This document shows, piece by piece, positions 36,532-44,565 of a stretch of 64,000 bases of DNA. The notes under the pieces were generated by a model. It searched no databases. It was not told the DNA's origin and saw nothing but the letters and a program-made list of their open reading frames with translations. The DNA lies in NCBI GenBank assembly GCA_905214345.1, contig CAJMLV010000010.1, forward strand, positions 1-64,000, read 5' to 3'. The DNA is from an uncultured bacterium (lineage in GTDB: Bacteria > Bacillota > Clostridia > Oscillospirales > Ruminococcaceae). How positions within the stretch are numbered: the first letter of the stretch is position 1; each line of letters begins with the position of its first letter. A program made the translations under genes and the position numbers.

Positions 36532-38079
36532 TTATTTTTCAGGGGGCGGAGTCTGGCCGGGCGGTGTCATCTCGAACCAGAACAGGGAACCCCGGCCCAG
36601 CTCGCTCTGCACGCCAAAGGCAAAGCCGTGCTGCTGCAGAATGGCTTTGGTGATGGAAAGACCCAGACCGGTGCCTACCTTGCCGGCGTTTTTGCGGGCG
36701 CGGTAGTAACGGTCAAAGATGTAGGGCAGGTCCTCCTGGGGAATACCGGGGCCGTGGTCCTCCACCTCCACCCGGCATCCGCCGCCGGGCATGGGCAGAG
36801 CCCGCAGCACAAACACGCCGTCTTCGCCGATATGATGGGTGGCGTTGCCCAGCAGGTTGTGCAGCACCCGCTCCATCATGGCCGGGTCGGCCCGCACCAT
36901 ACATTCCTTGTCGGCTTCCAGTTTCAGGGTCCAGTAGTTCTGCTCGCAGAGGGCATCGTACAGACCCGCCACCTCAAAGCAGAGGCCGCTCATGTCAAAG
37001 TCCACCAGATTGGGCTTTTCCACGCCGCTCTGTACCTTGCTCAGCTCCATCACGCTGTTGACCAGGGCCGAAAGCCGGTCGGTCTCGTCCACAATGATGT
37101 TGCACTGTTCGGTGCGGCGTTCCTCGTCCATGCCGGACAGGTCGCGCACCGTTTCGGCGTAGCCCTTGATCAGGGTCAGGGGGGTACGCAGGTCATGGCT
37201 GACATTGGCCAGCAGTTCCTTTTCCAGCTCGGCGGAACGGCGCACCGCCCGGGCCATCTGGTTGAACTCCTTGGCCAGCAGGCCCAGTTCGTCCCGGCGG
37301 TTGACGTCCACCTGTACGTTGTAGTTGCCGGCAGCCATGCGGCGGGCACCGCCTGCCAGCTGGTACACCGGCTTGGTGAACCAGCGGCTGAACAGGATGG
37401 CCGCCAGTACGTTCAGCCCAAAGAGCAGCAGAGCCACCGGGGGCAGAACGCTGCCCAGCACGTCGGCGGCGGTGGTGATCTGGGCCAGACTGGTGGAAAC
37501 CAGCACGGCATACTGGCCGTCGGAGGTGAGCTTGCCCACCACCATCTGCAGGTTGCCGCCGGAAGAAACGGTTTCGTAGATTTCCTTCTTGGTGAACACC
37601 AGCCCGCGCAGCCGCACCACTTCGGGGGTATCCTGCTTCAGGCTGATCTGCCCGCCGAAGGAATACTCGCTCTGGTGCAGAGCACAGGGGTACAGGCTCT
37701 CCAGACACTGGACGTTGCTCAGGGTGGAGTCACTGATGTCCACACAGCAGTTGTCCAGATCAAGCGACCCGTCGATGGCTTTTTCCAGAAATGAAAGCCA
37801 GAAATCATCGTCCAGAATCAGTTTGCCCAAAACCCGTGTGGAGACCGGCCCGTTGTTGGCGTCGATCAGCGCTACCACCGCATCCACTTTGGTTTCCAGG
37901 CTGGAACGGATCTTGCGGTGGTACATGGGTTCCAGAGCATAGGTGATCAGCGCCCAGACCAGCCCCAGGGTCAGCAGGGTCACGGCGCACAAAAACAACA
38001 TCAGCTGGCCGCGTACGCCCAGACCCATGCGGGGGGCGGTACCTTCGGCTTTGGGGCCCGGCTTCAGCTTTTTCCACAT
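36532..38079 (-). CDS. Sensor histidine kinase
   Basis: 515 residues. Two membrane helices (about 22-48 and 203-231) enclose an extracellular sensor of about 155 residues with several Cys (NCCVDIS, VQCLESLYPC) that could be redox- or metal-related. Next come HAMP (about 232-285), HisKA with the phospho-acceptor His295 in NVSHDLRTPLT, and HATPase with the N, G1 and G2 boxes (LLGNATHH, EDHGPGIPQE, GTGLGLSITKAI). ATG 38079 is preferred over an upstream in-frame start that overlaps the regulator gene. It pairs with the adjacent OmpR-type regulator. Confidence 0.93.
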   Translation of the reverse strand: MWKKLKPGPKAEGTAPRMGLGVRGQLMLFLCAVTLLTLGLVWALITYALEPMYHRKIRSSLETKVDAVVALIDANNGPVSTRVLGKLILDDDFWLSFLEKAIDGSLDLDNCCVDISDSTLSNVQCLESLYPCALHQSEYSFGGQISLKQDTPEVVRLRGLVFTKKEIYETVSSGGNLQMVVGKLTSDGQYAVLVSTSLAQITTAADVLGSVLPPVALLLFGLNVLAAILFSRWFTKPVYQLAGGARRMAAGNYNVQVDVNRRDELGLLAKEFNQMARAVRRSAELEKELLANVSHDLRTPLTLIKGYAETVRDLSGMDEERRTEQCNIIVDETDRLSALVNSVMELSKVQSGVEKPNLVDFDMSGLCFEVAGLYDALCEQNYWTLKLEADKECMVRADPAMMERVLHNLLGNATHHIGEDGVFVLRALPMPGGGCRVEVEDHGPGIPQEDLPYIFDRYYRARKNAGKVGTGLGLSITKAILQQHGFAFGVQSELGRGSLFWFEMTPPGQTPPPEK

Positions 38080-38095
38080 ACGGATTCCCCGTCTT

Positions 38096-38779
38096 TCACA
38101 GAACATCCGGGTCGAACTTGTACCCGATGCCCCACACCGTCACGATGTAGCTGCGGCAGTGGCCCAGATGGCCGCGCAGCATCTTGATGTGGGTGTCCAC
38201 GGTGCGGTCCTCGCCGTAATAGTCGTAGTTCCATACCTTCTGCAGGATCTTCTCGCGGGAGAGGGCAATGCCCTTGTTGCTCACCAAAAAGACCAGCAGA
38301 TCAAATTCCTTGGGGGTCAGGGGGGCTTCCTGTCCAGCTACCTTCACGCTGTGGCTGGCGGTGTCGATGACCAGGTCCCCGAAACTGAACACCCCGCCGC
38401 CGTCGGCCTGGGCGGGCATGGTGCGGGCCAGAACTGCCTTCACGCGGGCCACCAGTTCCCGGGGAGAGAAGGGTTTGACCACATAGTCATCGGCGCCGCC
38501 CTCCAGCCCGGCCAGCTTGTCGTATTCCTCGCTGCGGGCGGTGAGCATGATCACCGGGGTGGTGATCTTGCGGGAACGCATCTCCCGCAGGCAGGTCATG
38601 CCGTCCATGAACGGCATCATAATATCCAGGATCACCAGGTCGATGCCGCCCTGGCTCAGAATGGACAGCGCCTGGGAGCCGTCGCCGGCTTCGGCGCAGG
38701 TATATCCGCTGTGCTGCAAATGTTCCCGGATCAGATCCCGGATACGGGGTTCATCATCAACGACCAGAATTTTTGCCAT
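38096..38779 (-). CDS. OmpR-family response regulator
   Basis: 227 residues. A receiver domain with acidic pocket DDE (residues 8-10), phospho-acceptor Asp52 (LVILDIMMPFMDG) and Lys in DDYVVKPFSPREL near residue 105 leads to a C-terminal winged helix with the recognition region REKILQKVWNYDYYGEDRTVDTHI split around residue 185. It is the first gene of the regulator-kinase-membrane protein unit. The A+T-rich upstream 150 bases also hold the divergent GDPD promoter; no consensus promoter for the regulator is certain. Confidence 0.95.
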   Translation of the reverse strand: MAKILVVDDEPRIRDLIREHLQHSGYTCAEAGDGSQALSILSQGGIDLVILDIMMPFMDGMTCLREMRSRKITTPVIMLTARSEEYDKLAGLEGGADDYVVKPFSPRELVARVKAVLARTMPAQADGGGVFSFGDLVIDTASHSVKVAGQEAPLTPKEFDLLVFLVSNKGIALSREKILQKVWNYDYYGEDRTVDTHIKMLRGHLGHCRSYIVTVWGIGYKFDPDVL

Positions 38780-38899
38780 ACTATAACCCTCCAGACCAAG
38801 GTCGTTTCTTTATCATATATTACCATAATAACCCGCATAGATGGGGGATTTGTGAAAGTTTTCTTAAAATCTGGTTCACGAATTTTACAGAAACCTGTC

Positions 38900-38928
38900 T
38901 TGTATCCGCCGCGGCGACGCGCTACAAT
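38900..38928 (+). promoter_or_regulatory. Promoter of the GDPD gene
   Basis: TTGTAT, 17-base spacer, TACAAT; the leader is about 50 bases. Confidence 0.8.
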
Positions 38929-38984
38929 AAACAGGAACGCGGACAAAACCCTTCCGGGGGTCCGCAGGGAAAGGATGAAGCAGT

Positions 38985-39824
38985 ATGTGGATTTGGATTC
39001 TCGTGGCGGTGCTGGTACTGGCCGCCCTTGTGTTGTACATGGTGGCACCCGGGGCCCGGCGCCCGGAACTGCGGGCGCCTTTTTTGCGGTCCAACTGTGC
39101 CCACCGCGGCCTGTTTGCCAAGGATCAGTCCATCCCGGAAAACAGCCTGCCTGCCTTCGCCGCGGCGGTACAGGGCGGCTATGGCATTGAGCTGGATGTG
39201 CAGTTTACGTCCGACCGGAAACTCGTTGTCTTTCACGATGACACCCTGGACCGCATGACAACCTGCAAGGGCTGGGTGCGGGACTATGACTGGCAGACGG
39301 TGGGTACACTCTCTCTGGCAGGCACCGAATACAACCCGCCGCTGTTCTCCCAGGTACTGGAAACGGTGGGGGGCCGGGTGCCGCTGATCGTGGAGATCAA
39401 GAGCCGTCAGGAGTATGACGGCGCCTATCTGGACGACCTGTGCCGGGCCACGCTCCATGCCCTGGAAGGTTACGGCGGCCCTTACTGTATCGAGAGCTTC
39501 GACCCCCGGGTGGTGCAGCGCATCCGGCGCATGGCGCCCGGCGTGCTGCGGGGCCAGCTGGTGGACAGCTACCTCTCCAACCGGGAGGAGGGAGCCCACC
39601 CGCTCCACGCCTACCTGCTCAGTCACTGCTTCGGCAACTTCCTGGGCCGCCCGGATTTCATTGCCTGGTGCCCGGAAAAGGAAAACTGGGGCGTGGCGCT
39701 CTGCCGCCTTCTGGGGGCTATGATGGTGCAGTGGACGATCCTGCCGGACCACGACCATGTTGCCCGCCAGCGCCGGTATGATACGCTGATTTTCCAGTGG
39801 TATACTCCTGATCCCCGGTATTGA
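38985..39824 (+). CDS. Glycerophosphodiester phosphodiesterase-family protein
   Basis: 279 residues; hydrolyses glycerophosphodiesters or related lipids. One N-terminal membrane helix (residues 2-20) anchors it, with the catalytic TIM-barrel following: catalytic His in NCAHRGLF near residue 43, ENSLPAF, the metal-binding GIELDVQ near 67 and second catalytic His in VVFHDDTLDRMT. Late segments (IVEIKSR, YCIESFDPRVV) also fit. GAAAGGA precedes ATG 38985. It lies divergent to the two-component operon and could be a target of it. Confidence 0.92.
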   Translation: MWIWILVAVLVLAALVLYMVAPGARRPELRAPFLRSNCAHRGLFAKDQSIPENSLPAFAAAVQGGYGIELDVQFTSDRKLVVFHDDTLDRMTTCKGWVRDYDWQTVGTLSLAGTEYNPPLFSQVLETVGGRVPLIVEIKSRQEYDGAYLDDLCRATLHALEGYGGPYCIESFDPRVVQRIRRMAPGVLRGQLVDSYLSNREEGAHPLHAYLLSHCFGNFLGRPDFIAWCPEKENWGVALCRLLGAMMVQWTILPDHDHVARQRRYDTLIFQWYTPDPRY

Positions 39825-39834
39825 GCGGTATAAA

Positions 39835-39894
39835 AAGCAGCCCTCCCGCATACCTTGCAGTGAAAGTTCTGTAAGGCAAGCGAGGGGGCTGCTT
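39835..39894 (+). promoter_or_regulatory. Long hairpin ending at the DUF4830 start codon
   Basis: AAGCAGCCCTCCCGC (39835-39849) pairs with GCGAGGGGGCTGCTT (39880-39894), one mismatch and one G-U; an inner stem CCTTGCAG/CTGTAAGG adds more. The 3' arm contains the ribosome site GAGGGGG and ends one base before ATG 39895, which is followed by a T-rich run. It could terminate GDPD transcripts, block translation of the next gene, or both. Confidence 0.7.
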
Positions 39895-40470
39895 ATGTTT
39901 TTGTTTACTGTGACCAAACCAAGGCTGCGGCAGGCCGGGGCGCTGGCCCTGTGTGCCATCTGCCTGGCGGGCACCGTCACCGCCGCCGTGCACTTTGCCA
40001 ACGACAGCGTGACGGCATCCGCTGCCGTTTCCGAACAGACCGTCATCCAGACCACCCAGGACATTGCCACCTATTTCACCGGCTACGGGTTCGAGGTGGA
40101 TCTGGCCACGGCGGCGGTGGATAAGGTGAAGATCCCCAAACAGTGGGATGACAGCTTTGCTGCCTTCAACCAGGTGGTGGGGGAGAGCGGTCTGACCCTG
40201 GAGAACTACAAGGGCAAGACGGTGGAAAAGTGGACGGCGCTGTGCCCCGTTCTGTCCGACGGGGAAAACGATACCTACTGTGTGCTGCTGGTCTATAAGA
40301 CCCAGCCGGTGGGGGCCTATCTGCTGGCAAAACCTTCGGGTGAGGTGACGGGCCTGGTCTCCGCCGCCCAGCAGACGGCGGCTGCGGCCGAAACCGCCGC
40401 CGGCACCGGGGAGGACACTGCCCAGACCAGCGCGGGGGTGGTGGAGGAAAGCGCTTTCCCCACCGAGTGA
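39895..40470 (+). CDS. DUF4830-type exported or membrane-anchored protein
   Basis: 191 residues. A basic N terminus and one hydrophobic helix (about residues 14-35, ALCAICLAGTVTAAVHFAND region) act as signal or anchor. The middle, with QDIATYFTGYGFEVD, IPKQWDDSFAAFN and KGKTVEKWT, resembles DUF4830 domains of unknown function found in Clostridia. The tail is Ala/Glu/Thr-rich and disordered. The start codon and ribosome site are caught in the hairpin at 39835-39894. Confidence 0.75.
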   Translation: MFLFTVTKPRLRQAGALALCAICLAGTVTAAVHFANDSVTASAAVSEQTVIQTTQDIATYFTGYGFEVDLATAAVDKVKIPKQWDDSFAAFNQVVGESGLTLENYKGKTVEKWTALCPVLSDGENDTYCVLLVYKTQPVGAYLLAKPSGEVTGLVSAAQQTAAAAETAAGTGEDTAQTSAGVVEESAFPTE

Positions 40471-40488
40471 CACCTATATATAAGAAAG

Positions 40489-40519
40489 CAGCCGGTACGC
40501 TTTGGCAGCGTACCGGCTG
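40489..40519. terminator. Bidirectional terminator hairpin
   Basis: A perfect 13-bp stem CAGCCGGTACGCT with a 5-base loop between converging genes. T tracts are modest on both sides (TTGCGTTGTT; CTTTCTT on the minus strand). Confidence 0.7.
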
Positions 40520-40535
40520 TTGCGTTGTTGCGGGA

Positions 40536-41894
40536 TCAGAACAGGCCGCCCAGCAGGATGACTACGATCAGGATGGGCAGAACGAACTGGAAGTAGGGTT
40601 TGAGCCAGCGGGGCATCTTGATGCCGCTGCCGGTGTTGGCTTCTTCCAGGTACTTGTCGAAGCCCCAGCCCCAGCGGCTGACGCAGAACAAGAGGTAGAT
40701 CAGGCTGCCCACAGGGAGCAGGATGTTGCTGACCAGGAAGTCTTCGCCGTCCAGCACGGTGCTGGTGCCGCCCAGGGGCGTGATGAAGCTCCACAGGTTG
40801 TAGCCCAGAACACAGGGGATGCTGGTCAGGAAAATCAGCACGCCGCCGATGAGCACCGTCTTGCGGCGGGTCAGGCCGAAGTTGTCCATCAGGCAGGCGA
40901 TGATGTTTTCAAACACCGCAATAACGGTGGTGAAGCTGGCAAAGATCATGAACAGGAAGAACAGGGAACCCCAGATACGGCCGCCGGTCAGACCTGCAAA
41001 GACATTGGGCAGGGTCACGAAGATCAGCTGGGGGCCGCTGTCCGGGCTGACGCCGAAGGTGAAGCAGGCCGGGAAGATGATCAGACCGGCGCTGATGGCC
41101 ACGAAGGTGTCCAGAGCGCAGATGCGCACCGCCTCGCCGGGCAGGGTGAACTTGCGTTCCATGTAGCTGCCGAAAATCTCCATGGCGCCGATGCCCAGGC
41201 TCAGGGTAAAGAAGGACTGGTTCATGGCAGCCACGGCCACATTCAGGATACCGGCTTCGCTGGCACGCTCCCAGTCGGGCAGCAGATAGAAGCGCAGGCC
41301 CTCGCCGGCGCCGGACAGGGTCAGGCTGTGCACCACCAGCACCAGGATCAGCACCAGCAGGGCGCCCATCATCCATTTGCCGATGCGCTCCACGCCGTTC
41401 TGCAGCCCGAAGCTGCAGACGATGAAGCCCAGCACCACGGTCACGGTCATGAACAGGCCCATCTCGCCGGGGTTGGCCAGCATGGCATTGAACACATTGG
41501 CCGAAGTTTCCGCCGTGGCGCCCTCAAAGGTGCCGGTGAGGAACTTGAAAAAGTAGCTGATCATCCAGCCGTTGACGGTGGTGTAGTACATCATCAGCAC
41601 CACGCAGCCCAGCAGGCAGGCCCAGCCGTGCAGATGCCACACACTGCCTTTCGGCTCCAGGGCACGGTACGCCTTGGTGGCGCTGCCCCGGCCGGCACGG
41701 CCCACGGCCAGCTCCATGGTCAGCACGGGCACACCCATGCAGACCAGGAACAACAGATAAAAAAGAACGAACACACCGCCGCCGTTTTCGCCGGTCACGG
41801 TGGGGAAACGCCAGACATTGCCGATGCCGATGGCGCAGCCCGCGCTGATCAGGATAAACCCGAGGCGCGAGGCAAAAGACTCACGGTTCTCCAA
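40536..41894 (-). CDS. Sodium:neurotransmitter symporter-family (NSS) transporter
   Basis: A Na+-coupled amino-acid or amine importer of the LeuT type. The 452 residues form about 11-12 helices. The start of helix 1, ISAGCAIGIGNVWRFPTVTGENGGG, carries the Na+ and substrate unwound region (GNVWRFP) and family hallmark. The start is a TTG at 41894 with GAAGGAGGA eight bases upstream; the longer frame upstream runs into the promoter. It is monocistronic between two terminators. Substrate is not predictable from sequence. Confidence 0.92.
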   Translation of the reverse strand: MENRESFASRLGFILISAGCAIGIGNVWRFPTVTGENGGGVFVLFYLLFLVCMGVPVLTMELAVGRAGRGSATKAYRALEPKGSVWHLHGWACLLGCVVLMMYYTTVNGWMISYFFKFLTGTFEGATAETSANVFNAMLANPGEMGLFMTVTVVLGFIVCSFGLQNGVERIGKWMMGALLVLILVLVVHSLTLSGAGEGLRFYLLPDWERASEAGILNVAVAAMNQSFFTLSLGIGAMEIFGSYMERKFTLPGEAVRICALDTFVAISAGLIIFPACFTFGVSPDSGPQLIFVTLPNVFAGLTGGRIWGSLFFLFMIFASFTTVIAVFENIIACLMDNFGLTRRKTVLIGGVLIFLTSIPCVLGYNLWSFITPLGGTSTVLDGEDFLVSNILLPVGSLIYLLFCVSRWGWGFDKYLEEANTGSGIKMPRWLKPYFQFVLPILIVVILLGGLF

Positions 41895-41931
41895 AAATAA
41901 CTCCTCCTTCGATTTGATACACCGCTTTTCT

Positions 41932-41960
41932 ATTATAGCGGCTGTATCCGGTACAGGCAA
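41932..41960 (-). promoter_or_regulatory. Promoter of the NSS transporter gene
   Basis: On the minus strand TTGCCT, 17-base spacer, TATAAT. Confidence 0.82.
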
Positions 41961-41996
41961 GAAATATTTTTGACGTTTGGCCGAAACCTGTACAAG

Positions 41997-42030
41997 AAAA
42001 AAGCCGCCGCCTGCGGCAGCAGGCAGCGGC
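41997..42030 (-). terminator. Terminator of thrS
   Basis: On the minus strand a 12-bp stem (GCCGCTGCCTGC with near-complement) followed by six T. Confidence 0.85.
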
Positions 42031-42048
42031 TTGTAAAAACGGGGAAAA

Positions 42049-43809
42049 TCAGCGGCGCTCGGCGATCTCTTCCTTGACGCTGGCTAGGAATTCGTCGGCG
42101 GTCATGGTGGTGGTGTCGCCCTTGCGGTCACGCACGCTCACGGTGCCGGCTTCGGCTTCCTTGGCGCCCAGAACCAGCATGTAGGCGGCACGGTCCACCT
42201 GCTGGGCCTGACGGATCTTGTAGCCGATCTTTTCGTTGCTTTCGTCCAGAACAACGCGCACACCGGCGTCAGCCAGCTTGTCGGCCACGGTGCGGGCGTA
42301 ATCCAGGGTCTTTTCGCTGACGGGCAGGACCTTGACCTGGATGGGAGCCAGCCAGGTGGGGAACTTGCCGGCAAAGTGCTCGGTCAGGATGCCGATGAAA
42401 CGCTCGATGGAACCGAAGCAGACGCGGTGGATCATGATGGGGCGTTCCTTCTCGCCGGCTTCGTTGACGTATTCCAGATGGAAGTTCAGCGGCATCTGGA
42501 AGTCCAGCTGAATGGTGCCGCACTGCCAGGTGCGGCCCAGGCTGTCTTCCAGGTGGAAGTCGATCTTCGGGCCGTAGAAGGCGCCGTCGCCCTCATTGAT
42601 GATGTAGGGCATGTTCAGCTTTTCCAGAGCCTGCTTCAGGCCGTTGGTTGCATCCTCCCAGTCCTCGTCGGAGCCCATGGAGTCCTCGGGACGGGTGCTC
42701 AGTTCCACAAAGTACTTGAAGCCGAACTTCTCGTACACCGAGTTGATCAGGTGCACCACGTTGGCGATCTCGTCGGAGATCTGGTCGCGGCGCATGAAGA
42801 TATGGGCATCGTCCTGGGTGAAGCAGCGCACGCGGAACAGACCGTGCAGGGCGCCGCGCAGCTCATGGCGGTGCACCAGGCCCAGTTCGCCCACACGCAG
42901 GGGCAGTTCACGGTAGCTGTGGGGCTGGCTGCGGTAGACCAGAACGCCGCCGGGGCAGTTCATGGGCTTGATGCAGTAGTCCTCGTCGTCGATGACGGTG
43001 GCGTACATGTTGTCCTTGTAGTGGTCCCAGTGGCCGCTGGTCTCCCACAGGTGACGGTTCATGATCAGCGGGGTGGAAACTTCCACATAGCCCGCCTTGC
43101 GGTGAATCTCACGCCAGTAGTCAATCAGGGTGTTCTTCAGGATCATGCCGTTGGGCAGGAAGAAGGGGAAGCCCGGGCCCTCGTCGCAGAACATGAACAG
43201 GTTCATTTCCTTGCCGATCTTGCGGTGGTCGCGGCGGGCGGCCTCTTCCAGCAGCTTCAGGTGAGCGTCCAGCTCTTCCTGGTTATGGAAGGCGATGCCG
43301 TTGATGCGGGTCAGCATCTTGTTGTTCTTGTCGCCGCGCCAGTACGCGCCGGACTGCTGGGTGATCTTGAAGGCTTTCAGGGCCTTGGTGTAGGTCAGGT
43401 GAGGACCGACGCACATGTCGATGTACTCGCCCTGCTGATAGAAGCTGATGGTGGCGTCGTCGGGCAGATCACCGATGTGCTCCACCTTGTACTTTTCGCC
43501 GCGCTCTTCCATGAGCTTGACAGCTTCCTCACGGGGAAGGGTGAAGGCCTTGATCGGCAGGTTCTCCTTGCAGATCTTCTTCATTTCCTTCTCGATCTTT
43601 TCCAGATCCTCGTCGGTGAGCTTGGTGTCGCCCAGGTCCACGTCATAGTAGAAGCCGTGCTCGGTGGCGGGGCCGAAGGCGAAATCGGCGTGGGGCCACA
43701 GACGCTTGATGGCCTGAGCCATGATATGGGCCGCCGTGTGGCGGATAACGTGCAGTTCTTCTTCCTGCGGGCATTCCTTGACGGTGCCGTCATTGTAGAT
43801 GACTTTCAT
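42049..43809 (-). CDS. thrS: Threonyl-tRNA synthetase lacking the TGS domain
   Basis: Charges tRNA-Thr. At 586 residues it is about 50-60 shorter than usual. It begins MKVIYNDGTVKECPQEEEL and goes almost directly into the N2 editing domain (HVIRHTAAHIMAQAIK near residue 20; the zinc-like HxxxH of the editing site is visible), so the usual N-terminal TGS domain is missing. The class II catalytic core has motif 2-like RHELRGALHGLFRVR, the zinc-site cysteine in MNCPGG, and motif 3 with GSIERFIGILTEH; the anticodon domain ends the protein. GGGAGG precedes ATG 43809. A T-box leader lies upstream. Confidence 0.95.
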   Translation of the reverse strand: MKVIYNDGTVKECPQEEELHVIRHTAAHIMAQAIKRLWPHADFAFGPATEHGFYYDVDLGDTKLTDEDLEKIEKEMKKICKENLPIKAFTLPREEAVKLMEERGEKYKVEHIGDLPDDATISFYQQGEYIDMCVGPHLTYTKALKAFKITQQSGAYWRGDKNNKMLTRINGIAFHNQEELDAHLKLLEEAARRDHRKIGKEMNLFMFCDEGPGFPFFLPNGMILKNTLIDYWREIHRKAGYVEVSTPLIMNRHLWETSGHWDHYKDNMYATVIDDEDYCIKPMNCPGGVLVYRSQPHSYRELPLRVGELGLVHRHELRGALHGLFRVRCFTQDDAHIFMRRDQISDEIANVVHLINSVYEKFGFKYFVELSTRPEDSMGSDEDWEDATNGLKQALEKLNMPYIINEGDGAFYGPKIDFHLEDSLGRTWQCGTIQLDFQMPLNFHLEYVNEAGEKERPIMIHRVCFGSIERFIGILTEHFAGKFPTWLAPIQVKVLPVSEKTLDYARTVADKLADAGVRVVLDESNEKIGYKIRQAQQVDRAAYMLVLGAKEAEAGTVSVRDRKGDTTTMTADEFLASVKEEIAERR

Positions 43810-43856
43810 AAATGCAACCTCCCTGTTGCGGCGGCCCGCGGCCGCCTGAATAAAAT

Positions 43857-44120
43857 AAAAAACGCTTCACCCCATTCAAACACGGGGTGAAGCGGTAAGC
43901 TCCACGGTTCCACCCGAATTGCATGCAAGACCGCATGCCTCTCGAAAAGCTGTAACGGGCTCACCCGGCGGGGGTTCGCCCCCGCGCTCAGCGGTGGTAA
44001 GAAAGGCGCCGTACGCCAAGCCGCTTGCAGCACACCGTTTGCACGGCGGCGGCTCTCTCTGAAACGGCGGTCAGCCTTTCCGTTTGTCCGCATCATCGCA
44101 TTCATCAGGATGAAGTTACC
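43857..44120 (-). promoter_or_regulatory. T-box leader of thrS
   Basis: On the minus strand the conserved antiterminator sequence AATTCGGGTGGAACCGTGG (43901-43919 region) is followed by a terminator: an 11-bp stem CGCTTCACCCC/GGGGTGAAGCG (43863-43894) with six T. Upstream about 170 bases fold into stem-I-like structures. In T-boxes uncharged cognate tRNA, here tRNA-Thr, pairs with a specifier codon and the antiterminator to let transcription continue. I could not place the specifier codon with certainty. Confidence 0.92.
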
Positions 44121-44123
44121 GTT

Positions 44124-44152
44124 ATTGTAGCGCGGCGGGGGGCAAAAGTCAA
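44124..44152 (-). promoter_or_regulatory. Promoter of thrS
   Basis: On the minus strand TTGACT, 17-base spacer, TACAAT, directly before the T-box leader. Confidence 0.88.
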
Positions 44153-44190
44153 GCACCGGGGCAGGCAAGTTATGACACCGTAACAATTTC

Positions 44191-44224
44191 TTGACAAGCG
44201 TTTCAAATGAATATAAACTATAAT
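44191..44224 (+). promoter_or_regulatory. Candidate promoter of the rny leader
   Basis: A perfect TTGACA at 44191-44196 is followed by TATAAA at 15 bases and TATAAT at 22 bases. Neither spacing is ideal, so the exact promoter is unsure. It is divergent from the thrS promoter. Confidence 0.5.
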
Positions 44225-44560
44225 CAGTATACAACGGCGTATGCAGTTTTACCGCACAGTTGGCGGGACCGCAGCGCCGAAGGGCCGCCGCTGCGGCGGG
44301 CGCCGTGTTTTATTTGGTATAGTACGCACGTGATTGTTCTTTATTCAAACGTGCTTTCGTTGTTTTTATAAGACTTCTCTTTTGGGGGACCCGGTGATCC
44401 GCCTTTTGGGGCGGTGTGTTTCGGCGTACCCTTTTGGCCCGCGGCCGGCGTTGGCCGCGTCTGAGCAAACAACCTAATCGAATAAATCAAGGCCCTGCCT
44501 CTGGCTGCGACCCCTCAGGTTTACGCGCATACGCATATACGAATGAATTTGAGGAGTTGA
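44225..44560 (+). other. Long structured leader or small RNA upstream of rny
   Basis: About 340 bases without a convincing gene. At least four hairpins are visible: CCGCAGCG/CGCTGCGG (44269-44296) followed shortly by GTTTTATTT; GCACGT/ACGTGC (44326-44354) followed by TTTCGTTGTTTTT; CCGCC/GGCGG (44399-44414); and GCGGCC/GGCCGC (44441-44458). It matches no RNA family I can name. It may be an RNase Y 5' leader or an independent RNA ending near 44315 or 44367. Confidence 0.5.
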
Positions 44561-44565
44561 AACAA

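Noticed and set aside
43810..44234. A 142-codon minus-strand frame upstream of thrS
   Set aside because: It covers the T-box leader and thrS promoter, which explain the stretch fully.
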